From: Dyadobacter chenhuakuii
Lineage (GTDB): Bacteria; Bacteroidota; Bacteroidia; Cytophagales; Spirosomataceae
Assembly (NCBI RefSeq): GCF_023821985.2
Contig: NZ_CP098805.1
Coordinates: forward strand, 2,294,001 to 2,358,000
Length of the DNA: 64,000 bases
Reading direction: 5' to 3'
Under the pieces are notes generated by a model. That model was given only the letters and a program-made list of their open reading frames with translations. It was not told where the DNA came from and ran no database searches. Position 1 is the stretch's first letter. Every line of letters starts with the position of its first letter. Positions 8,664 to 15,512 of the stretch are shown here, piece by piece. The position numbers were made by a program, and so were the translations under genes.

Positions 8664-9580
8664 TGTCATCATATTCTATCAAAGACCTGGAACGGATCAG
8701 CAATATGAAAGCGCACACCATTCGCATATGGGAGCAGCGTTATGGCTTGCTTGAACCCGACAGGACGGATACCAATATCCGGTCTTATAATGATGACCAG
8801 GTTAAGAAGCTGCTGAATGTCTGCACGTTGCTAGACAGAGGCATGAAAATTTCAAAGATCGGCAAGCTCTCAAAATCTGAAATGGCGAGTGAGATTGAGA
8901 AGGTCATTCATGATTCTTTTCAGGGAGATGTGCATGTGGAAGCGATCATTAACCAGGCACTCATCGCCATCACCACTTTTAATGTTCCGCTTTTCGATGA
9001 GATATTTTCAAATGCTGTAAAAAAGTTTGGCTTGAAAAAGACCTATATAAAGATCCTGTATCCGTTGCTCGTCCGGACGGGCCTAATGTGGGTAAAGGAC
9101 GATCTGCTTCCCTCGCAGGAACACTTTTTATCCAACCTGATCAGGCAAAAACTTTTTGCGGCCATAGACGCGCTGCCTGTGGCCACCCATACGGACCAAA
9201 AGTGGATCCTGTTTTTGAATGAAGAAGAAGATCATGAGATAGGCCTGCTATTTGCCTATTATATGATCCGGCAGGTGGGAAAGGAAGTGGTTTATCTGGG
9301 CGCCCGGGTTCCTTTCAGAGATCTTTCACCGGTTATTTTAGGCTGCGAGCCAACGCATGCATATTCCTTTTTTGTTCGCAATCAGTTTGACGATCAGATA
9401 GAAACACTCCTGGGGAATCTCAGAACTGAGTTTCCGCAAATAAATGTCTGCGTCTCCGGAGGCAGTGAAAAATTAAAGAAAATTGCCTCCAAAAAAGGAG
9501 TTAACTTGATAGAAACAATTGAAAATCTGACTGATATTCTTATCTCTCCCAATGCACAACGGACGCCTACCCAAATCTGA
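8663..9580 (+). CDS. MerR-family regulator with cobalamin-binding domain (CarH/LitR type), likely light-responsive
   Basis: A 305-residue protein. Residues 1-70 are a MerR winged helix (YSIKDLERIS, AHTIRIWEQRYGLL). Residues about 90-170 form a helical B12-cap domain, and 180-300 a Rossmann-like B12-binding domain. Residues seen in CarH photoreceptors are kept: W143, then E153-H154 (W-x9-EH) in the cap, and H191 in DHEIG, the expected lower axial ligand of cobalt. In the family, adenosylcobalamin holds the DNA-bound tetramer and light breaks it, releasing carotenoid genes. The gene heads the crt operon and its end overlaps crtI by 29 nt, so regulator and pathway are cotranscribed. Light sensing is inferred, not shown. 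Confidence 0.88.
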   Translation: MSSYSIKDLERISNMKAHTIRIWEQRYGLLEPDRTDTNIRSYNDDQVKKLLNVCTLLDRGMKISKIGKLSKSEMASEIEKVIHDSFQGDVHVEAIINQALIAITTFNVPLFDEIFSNAVKKFGLKKTYIKILYPLLVRTGLMWVKDDLLPSQEHFLSNLIRQKLFAAIDALPVATHTDQKWILFLNEEEDHEIGLLFAYYMIRQVGKEVVYLGARVPFRDLSPVILGCEPTHAYSFFVRNQFDDQIETLLGNLRTEFPQINVCVSGGSEKLKKIASKKGVNLIETIENLTDILISPNAQRTPTQI

Positions 9581-11054
9581 TAAATCACACGAAATTGCAG
9601 TCATCGGCTCGGGTTTCGCGGGCATGGCAGCGGCCGCAATGCTGGCCGAAAGCGGGAATGAGGTCACCGTTTTTGAAAAAAATTGCAACATAGGAGGCCG
9701 CGCACGGACGTTTTCTCAGGACGGTTTCGTCTTTGACATGGGGCCAAGCTGGTACTGGATGCCGGATGTTTACGACAGCTTCTTCTCGCTGTTTGGCAAA
9801 TCCACTTCTGATTTCTACGAATTAAAGAAACTGGATCCGGGCTTCGCCGTCATCTTTGAAAATGAGGTGATGGACATCCCGGCCAACTTCGATGCAGTTT
9901 GTGACCTTTTCGAGAGCATTGAAACGGGCAGCGCCGACCAGCTCAGGAAATTCATTGCAGAAGGAGAATTCAAATATACGGTGGGCATGAATGACATGGT
10001 TTACAAGCCGGGACATTCGGTTACTGAGTTTTTCAGCCTGAAATTATTCAAAGACGCGCTCAAACTCCAACTTTTTACGTCGTTCAGTAAGCATGTCAGG
10101 CGGTATTTCAAAGATCCGAGGCTGCTTGCACTGATCGAATTTCCCGTGTTATTTCTGGGTGCTATGCCTAAGGACACACCTGCCCTTTACAGCCTGATGA
10201 ACTTTGCGGGCCTTAAACAAGGCACGTTTTATCCGATGGGCGGCTTCGGAAAAGTGGCGGATTCGTTCAGGCAAATTGCGGAGAATGCTGGCGTAAATTT
10301 TTTAACCTGCCAGAACATTGAAAAGCTTGAAGTTACTTCCGACGTCATCAGTCATTTACATACCAACAAAAAAAGCATAAGGACGGATGCAGTAATCGGA
10401 AGTGCTGATTATCATCACATTGAACAGAATCTATTGGGTAAAAATCATCGCACATATGATGAAGCATATTGGGAAAACAGGACGTTTGCCCCGTCCTGCC
10501 TGCTATTTTATTTAGGTGTAAATAAGAAAATTGATAAGCTCCGGCATCACAACCTCTTTTTTGACGAGCACTTTGACCAGCATGCCGTTGAGATTTACAA
10601 AGACAAAAAATGGCCTGAGCGACCATTGTTTTACGTCTGCTGCCCGTCGAAAACAGACCCATCCGTTGCACCCGAGGGAAGTGAGAATTTATTTGTACTG
10701 ATGCCAATTGCCATCGATCTGGATGATCCCGATTCGATCCGGGAAAAGTATTTTGACGTACTTATGGATAGGCTTGAAAAATTTGTGGGCGAGGACATCA
10801 GATCACATGTGGTTTACAAAAAGAGTTATTCTGTCTCAGATTTCATCAGTGATTACAATGCTTATAAAGGAAACGCATACGGACTTGCCAACACGCTGAT
10901 GCAGACGGCCATATTCAAACCAAAACTTAAAAGCAGCAAGGTTAAGAACCTTTTTTATGCTGGTCAGCTGACTGTTCCCGGGCCTGGCGTTCCTCCTTCG
11001 ATCATCTCGGGCCGCATTGCGGCTACTGAACTTCAAAAATACCTAAACAAGTAA
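9552..11054 (+). CDS. crtI: Phytoene desaturase CrtI
   Basis: A 500-residue FAD-dependent desaturase that converts phytoene to lycopene in membrane-associated form. The N-terminal FAD site GSGFAG lies at residues 19-24, followed by EKNCNIGGRARTF. The C-terminal carotenoid-oxidase signature is YAGQLTVPGPGVPPSI, near residue 475. Length and architecture are standard for bacterial CrtI. The ATG at 9552 lies inside the regulator gene (29-nt overlap) and no nearer ATG precedes the FAD motif, so translational coupling is likely. It is followed after 3 nt by crtB. Confidence 0.95.
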   Translation: MHNGRLPKSDKSHEIAVIGSGFAGMAAAAMLAESGNEVTVFEKNCNIGGRARTFSQDGFVFDMGPSWYWMPDVYDSFFSLFGKSTSDFYELKKLDPGFAVIFENEVMDIPANFDAVCDLFESIETGSADQLRKFIAEGEFKYTVGMNDMVYKPGHSVTEFFSLKLFKDALKLQLFTSFSKHVRRYFKDPRLLALIEFPVLFLGAMPKDTPALYSLMNFAGLKQGTFYPMGGFGKVADSFRQIAENAGVNFLTCQNIEKLEVTSDVISHLHTNKKSIRTDAVIGSADYHHIEQNLLGKNHRTYDEAYWENRTFAPSCLLFYLGVNKKIDKLRHHNLFFDEHFDQHAVEIYKDKKWPERPLFYVCCPSKTDPSVAPEGSENLFVLMPIAIDLDDPDSIREKYFDVLMDRLEKFVGEDIRSHVVYKKSYSVSDFISDYNAYKGNAYGLANTLMQTAIFKPKLKSSKVKNLFYAGQLTVPGPGVPPSIISGRIAATELQKYLNK

Positions 11055-11057
11055 GTC

Positions 11058-11894
11058 ATGAAAAGCTTATACGACAACCTTTCCGCGACATGCAGCAAAA
11101 CAACCACACAACTATATAGCACGTCGTTTTCGCTGGGCATTTATTTCCTAAAACCGGCTTTGCGGGCACCCATTTACGGCATTTACGGCTTTGTCAGGCT
11201 TGCAGATGAAATTGTGGATAGTTTTCATGACTACAACAAGGAGTTCATGATGAACAAAATCCGTCAGGATACGGTGGAAGCGCTCCGCGACGGGATTAGT
11301 ATTAACCCGATCCTGAACAGTTTCCAGCACGTTGTAAATACTTATAACATTGAATGGGAGCTGATTGACACGTTTTTGAAGAGCATGGAAATGGATCTGA
11401 TGAAGACGGAGTATACTTCGGATTCATATAATGAATACATTCTTGGTTCTGCGGAAGTGGTTGGTTTAATGTGCCTTAGGGTTTTTACAGAAGGTAATCA
11501 GCAGCAATTTGATGAGCTTAAACCGTTCGCTATGAAACTGGGATCCGCGTTCCAGAAAGTAAATTTCCTGCGCGACCTGAAAGCGGATTACGTGGATCTT
11601 GGCCGGACTTATTTTCCAGGCGTGAATTTTGATCATTTTTCAAGCAAAGAGAAGGAAAAGATCCAGCAGGAGATTGAGGAGGAATTCGAGCAGGCGCTGA
11701 TCGGCATTAAGCGGCTCCCGAGCGGTGCACGAAGGGGCGTTTATCTGGCTTATTATTATTACAAAAAACTTTTCCTGCGCATTAAGGAAACGCCGCCCGA
11801 AAAAGTAATGAACGCACGGATCAGGATTCCGGATCATGACAAGGTAGGACTCATGTTTCGTTCGCTGGTAAGGCATCAGTTCGACCTTTTATGA
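11058..11894 (+). CDS. crtB: Phytoene synthase CrtB
   Basis: A 278-residue head-to-head prenyl synthase that condenses two geranylgeranyl diphosphates to phytoene. Both Mg-diphosphate-binding aspartate motifs are present: D50-x3-D54 (DEIVD) and D173-x3-D177 (RDLKAD) followed by YVDLGRTYFP. The length matches other Bacteroidota CrtB proteins. It lies 3 nt after crtI. A 69-nt gap then holds a candidate regulator half-site before idi. Confidence 0.95.
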   Translation: MKSLYDNLSATCSKTTTQLYSTSFSLGIYFLKPALRAPIYGIYGFVRLADEIVDSFHDYNKEFMMNKIRQDTVEALRDGISINPILNSFQHVVNTYNIEWELIDTFLKSMEMDLMKTEYTSDSYNEYILGSAEVVGLMCLRVFTEGNQQQFDELKPFAMKLGSAFQKVNFLRDLKADYVDLGRTYFPGVNFDHFSSKEKEKIQQEIEEEFEQALIGIKRLPSGARRGVYLAYYYYKKLFLRIKETPPEKVMNARIRIPDHDKVGLMFRSLVRHQFDLL

Positions 11895-11900
11895 CGTTTT

Positions 11901-11917
11901 TTTGTTAGTTAAACAAA
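11901..11917. promoter_or_regulatory. Second candidate CarH-type half-site upstream of idi
   Basis: The segment TTTGTTAGTTAAACAAA contains GTTAAACAAA (11908-11917), identical over 10 nt to the right arm of the operator in front of the regulator gene. A 6-bp inverted repeat (TTTGTT and AACAAA) surrounds it. It may be an internal regulated promoter for idi-crtZ-crtY; no clear -7 box is seen. Confidence 0.4.
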
Positions 11918-11963
11918 GGAGCTGAACATTGGACTGTTAGCCACGAACCTAAAACGCGATTTT

Positions 11964-12485
11964 ATGACTGATCAAGTTGTGCTGGTGAATGAAGACGATA
12001 TGGAAATTGGCCTTATGCCAAAGTTAGAGGCGCATCAAAAAGGCGTTCTGCATCGTGCTTTCTCAGTTTTTATTTTTAATTCAAATGGTGAAATGCTTTT
12101 GCAGCAAAGGGCTTTCGGGAAATATCATTCGGAAGGGCTTTGGTCCAATACTTGTTGCAGCCACCCGCTCCCGGCAGAATCCGCGCATCACGGAGCCGTG
12201 AGGAGACTTTCGGAAGAGATGGGCATTTCGGCCGATTTGCAGTTTCTTTTCACCTTCCAATATCGCGTTAAACTCGAAAACGGGCTGACAGAAAACGAAC
12301 TCGACCACGTCTTCTGGGGCATTTCAGACGACGAGCCGAACATCAATGTGAGTGAGGCGAATGATTATAAATACATGAAAATGGCTGATATTAAGGCAGA
12401 TATGAACCAGAAACCGGAGGCTTACACCGAGTGGTTCAAGATTTGTTTCGCCGAAGTAGCCGACAAAATAAAACCAAAACAATAG
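11964..12485 (+). CDS. idi: Isopentenyl-diphosphate delta-isomerase, type I
   Basis: A 173-residue Nudix-fold enzyme that interconverts isopentenyl and dimethylallyl diphosphate, feeding the carotenoid pathway. The active-site Cys65 sits in SNTCCSHP, the Nudix-like RRLSEEMG lies near 80-87, and the catalytic Glu sits in TENELDHVFWG (about E112). Metal-binding histidines (H25, H30) are in place. The normal type I length is about 175-180. It stands inside the crt operon between crtB and crtZ, with an upstream gap that may carry its own control site. Confidence 0.95.
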   Translation: MTDQVVLVNEDDMEIGLMPKLEAHQKGVLHRAFSVFIFNSNGEMLLQQRAFGKYHSEGLWSNTCCSHPLPAESAHHGAVRRLSEEMGISADLQFLFTFQYRVKLENGLTENELDHVFWGISDDEPNINVSEANDYKYMKMADIKADMNQKPEAYTEWFKICFAEVADKIKPKQ

Positions 12486-12524
12486 CCGACGGCCACTGCC
12501 GGAAGCTGACAGCTTGAATTTACA

Positions 12525-12998
12525 ATGAGTCCCTGGATAGTAAATACATTGATCGTACTGGCCGCATTTATTGGCATGGAATGTGTGGCGTGGATTGCTC
12601 ATAAATATTTGATGCACGGCGCCTTATGGTTTTTGCACCACGATCATCACCAGCGTGATGACGGCGATTTTTTTGAGAAAAATGATTACTTCTTTGCCAT
12701 CTTCGCCACGCCAGGCATACTCTGCCTTTTATTTGGTGTAAATCAAGGGTTTAATCATTTTTTCTGGATCGGATTGGGCATTACGATCTACGGTTTCACC
12801 TATTTTTTGGTGCATGACATCTTCATTCACCAGCGCTTTAAAATGTTCCGTAACACGGATTCGGTTTATCTGAAAGCCATTCGTCGCGCGCACAAAATGC
12901 ACCATAAGCACCTTGGAAAGCATCAGGGCGAATGTTTTGGGATGCTCTGGGTGCCGCTAAAATATTTTAGGGAAGCGAAAAACACGGCGTCCAAATGA
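12525..12998 (+). CDS. crtZ: Beta-carotene hydroxylase CrtZ
   Basis: A 157-residue integral-membrane non-heme di-iron hydroxylase that adds 3- and 3'-hydroxyls to beta-carotene to give zeaxanthin. The histidine clusters of the fatty-acid-hydroxylase superfamily are all present: HKYLMH (26-31), HHDHH (38-42), HDIFIH and HKMHHKH near the C terminus. Hydrophobic helices separate them. It overlaps the next gene, crtY, by 4 nt (ATGA). No ketolase (CrtW) gene is near, so zeaxanthin is the expected product of this set. Confidence 0.93.
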   Translation: MSPWIVNTLIVLAAFIGMECVAWIAHKYLMHGALWFLHHDHHQRDDGDFFEKNDYFFAIFATPGILCLLFGVNQGFNHFFWIGLGITIYGFTYFLVHDIFIHQRFKMFRNTDSVYLKAIRRAHKMHHKHLGKHQGECFGMLWVPLKYFREAKNTASK

Positions 12999-13720
12999 AC
13001 TTCCTATATCTGCTCGTCGATCTTGGTGCAATTGCTGTTCCGTTGCTGTTTTCTTTTCATCCCAAAATTCAGCTGTATAAAAGATGGCATTTGCTCTGGC
13101 CGGCGATTATTCTGTCATTAATTCCTTTTGTGATATGGGACAGCTATTTTACAAAAATCGCCGTGTGGGGATTTACACCGAAATATCTCGTCGGCACTTA
13201 CCTGTTTGGGCTTCCTATTGAAGAAATTCTGTTCTTCATCTGCATTCCCTACGCATGCCTTTTCACTTATTACTGCTTCCGGATCTATTTCGGAACTGAT
13301 TATAAGCTTAAAAACGAGAACCTGATTACGGCCATCTTCTTGTGTTTCACATTGGCCATGGGCGTGACTTTCTACGATCATTACTATACGTCCTGGACAG
13401 CGGTTGGGCTGGTGGCGTTTCTATTATTTTTGAGATTTATTGTCAAGCCGCGATGGCTGAGCTTGTTCTATTTCTCGCACATGTTCCTGCTGATTCCTTT
13501 CTTTATCGTAAACGGGATTCTAACAGGATCGGGACTGGACGAGCCGGTTGTTTGGTATAATAATGCAGAGAATATGGGTATCCGGATATTTACGATCCCA
13601 TTTGAGGACGTCTTTTACGGCATGTTAATGTTGCTTCTGAACACATTCTTATTCGAATATCTCCTTTCCAAATATCCCGTTGCCGAGAAAGAAAACTTAG
13701 AAACGGTCTCCGTGGGTTAA
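12995..13720 (+). CDS. crtY: Lycopene beta-cyclase, fused CrtYc-CrtYd membrane type
   Basis: A 241-residue protein with six or seven hydrophobic helices. It carries two copies of the lycopene-cyclase-domain motif: LPIEEILFF near residue 73 in the first half and IPFEDVFYG near 205 in the second. This is the single-chain form of the heterodimeric CrtYc/CrtYd cyclase, common in Bacteroidota and related to fungal and archaeal cyclases. It converts lycopene to beta-carotene in the membrane. It is the last gene of the crt operon. Its 3' end overlaps the 3' end of the convergent flavoprotein gene by 24 nt, with no terminator visible between. Confidence 0.92.
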   Translation: MNFLYLLVDLGAIAVPLLFSFHPKIQLYKRWHLLWPAIILSLIPFVIWDSYFTKIAVWGFTPKYLVGTYLFGLPIEEILFFICIPYACLFTYYCFRIYFGTDYKLKNENLITAIFLCFTLAMGVTFYDHYYTSWTAVGLVAFLLFLRFIVKPRWLSLFYFSHMFLLIPFFIVNGILTGSGLDEPVVWYNNAENMGIRIFTIPFEDVFYGMLMLLLNTFLFEYLLSKYPVAEKENLETVSVG

Positions 13721-14833
13721 GGACACAAGCTTCTTCAAAACGCCCGGGAAATTATTTAAGGCTCTCAGGGCCAGATCGGTTGTAGTTCTTTTCCCAAACA
13801 ATCCCTGCAAATAATAACCGGCTGTAATTCTGCGTCCAAAAGCGTGGTCCCATGCTTTTTTGTAGTTAGCCGAGACGCTGTCAATACTTTGCTTTTTCTC
13901 AAAATACCGGATCAGCTCGGTGGCCAGAATTTTGGAAGCGCGCATGCCCATGCTCATGCCGTTGCCGCAGAGCGGCGTGATAGAACCTGCCGCGTCACCC
14001 AGGAGGAAAACGCCGTCAGTTTGTGTTTGTTTCCTGGAAAAATGGATGTTGCTGATTACCAATGGATTTTTGTTAACAAATTCGGCATGAGTAAAATATG
14101 CTTTGAGAAAAGGATTTTTATGCAAGACATTTGCCTCCATTTCCTGAATGTCTTTTCCATTTTCCTGCAAATTCCGGGATGTGGTCAGATAGCACAGGCA
14201 ATGCCAGTCCTTATCCACTTTTGAAACTCCGCAATAGCCGTCCTTAAAATTGTGCAGCTCAATGCGGTCAGGTGCCAGATCCGTTTTAATGTGATATTTC
14301 ACACCGATATAATTATCGCTTTCATTCCCGGTGTCCATTAAGTTGCGCGCCAGGAACTGCGGGGTATATTTTCCATAACTGCCGCACAGCACGCCAACAT
14401 TGAAATCCCCAGCCGAAGATTTGATTACAAAACCTTCATTACCAACCCTTTCCAGTCCATTCACTTTGCAATGTTCCACGACAGCGACGCCTTTTGCGGC
14501 TGCAATGCTTGCAAGTGCGTGGTCAAGGCTGAATCTGCTGATCCCGAAACCGCCCATTTGCAAGGAATGTTCAAGCATAAAGCCCTTTTCGGAGCTGATT
14601 CTGAGCTTGTTAATGATGGGTAAATTGAGTTCATCCAAATTCAAACCCAGGCTTTTAATAAAATCCCAGCTTTCCATGGAAATGTACTCGCCGCAAACCT
14701 TATGAAATGGATATTGATTTTTTTCGAACAAAACCACCGAAATACCCCTGTCCGCAAGCTGTATAGCCAGGCACAGGCCTGCCAATCCGCCGCCGATAAT
14801 GCCGCAATCGTACGTTTTAGCTTGCGTTTCCAT
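13697..14833 (-). CDS. FAD-dependent oxidoreductase of the geranylgeranyl-reductase/aromatic-hydroxylase type
   Basis: A 378-residue flavoprotein. It has the Rossmann FAD motif GGGLAG (residues 14-19), the family segment YPFHKVCGEYIS with C47-G48-E49, and the second FAD motif GDAAGSITPLCGNG near 285. These are shared by geranylgeranyl reductases and several hydroxylases and halogenases. ATG at 14833 is chosen over an upstream TTG. It overlaps the preceding methyltransferase gene by 17 nt and is the last gene of the polyketide operon. By analogy with the Streptomyces srs set it may hydroxylate the aromatic product to a quinol; alternatively it could reduce a prenyl chain. Context favours a tailoring role; the reaction is inferred. 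Confidence 0.8.
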   Translation of the reverse strand: METQAKTYDCGIIGGGLAGLCLAIQLADRGISVVLFEKNQYPFHKVCGEYISMESWDFIKSLGLNLDELNLPIINKLRISSEKGFMLEHSLQMGGFGISRFSLDHALASIAAAKGVAVVEHCKVNGLERVGNEGFVIKSSAGDFNVGVLCGSYGKYTPQFLARNLMDTGNESDNYIGVKYHIKTDLAPDRIELHNFKDGYCGVSKVDKDWHCLCYLTTSRNLQENGKDIQEMEANVLHKNPFLKAYFTHAEFVNKNPLVISNIHFSRKQTQTDGVFLLGDAAGSITPLCGNGMSMGMRASKILATELIRYFEKKQSIDSVSANYKKAWDHAFGRRITAGYYLQGLFGKRTTTDLALRALNNFPGVLKKLVSLTHGDRF

Positions 14834-15512
14834 AAACAATCACTTCATGTCGGAATGCCCATTTGTTGCGAACGGTGTATTTAATTGCTCCGGCTTTGTT
14901 CAGGATCGCCAACCATTCTGCTCTCTTAAACCCCCGCAAAACTGACAGCGGTGCATCGTTTTTGACCAGGTAAGATTTAGAAAACAGTTGCGTCAGCCAT
15001 TTAATGGAATAGTAAGCGAAAGGATTTCTTTCCAGATCATTAATAACCAAAACCGCCTTGCTACTCAATGCAAACCGCACAAGTTCAATGAGTTGTTCTT
15101 CTGTTAAATGGTGGCAGAAAAGACATGCGTGAATAATGTCAACCTGTTTCAAATGGCTGAAAATGTGCCTGTAATCGTCACAAATCAATTTGACCGGCGC
15201 TGTTTTCAGGTTTTCCTCTGCATAGGCAATGCAAACAGGCTTAATGTCAACACCATATAAATCCAGCGCATGGCGCTCCTTTTTGTTCCAATTGTCAATG
15301 CGCTTTAATGTATCGCCGCCGCCGCATCCGATATCAACGAGAATATGTGATTCTCCTGGCTTAATAACCTTTTTTAGCGCGTTAAAGGAAATGTTATATC
15401 CGCCCAGCCAATGATTAATGAAGTCAAGTTCCCTTAAATTCTGGAACAAGTCGACCGATGGAATATCCTCCTGGTCAAGCAGCTCCTTATCCTGGCTGCG
15501 GTGTTTAAACAT
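14817..15512 (-). CDS. Class I SAM-dependent methyltransferase of the type III PKS operon
   Basis: A 231-residue methyltransferase with the SAM motif I DIGCGGGD near residues 60-67 and an acidic strand-2 end (GVDIKP). The later DIIHACLFCHHLTEEQL segment corresponds to motifs II-III. ATG at 15512 is used because the upstream in-frame candidate at 15533 is TTG and lies deeper in the synthase gene; even so it overlaps the synthase stop by 8 nt. It sits between the UbiA-PKS fusion and a flavoprotein. The order matches Streptomyces alkylresorcinol/alkylquinone operons, so O- or C-methylation of the polyketide is the likely role. The exact substrate is not known. Confidence 0.82.
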   Translation of the reverse strand: MFKHRSQDKELLDQEDIPSVDLFQNLRELDFINHWLGGYNISFNALKKVIKPGESHILVDIGCGGGDTLKRIDNWNKKERHALDLYGVDIKPVCIAYAEENLKTAPVKLICDDYRHIFSHLKQVDIIHACLFCHHLTEEQLIELVRFALSSKAVLVINDLERNPFAYYSIKWLTQLFSKSYLVKNDAPLSVLRGFKRAEWLAILNKAGAIKYTVRNKWAFRHEVIVYGNAS

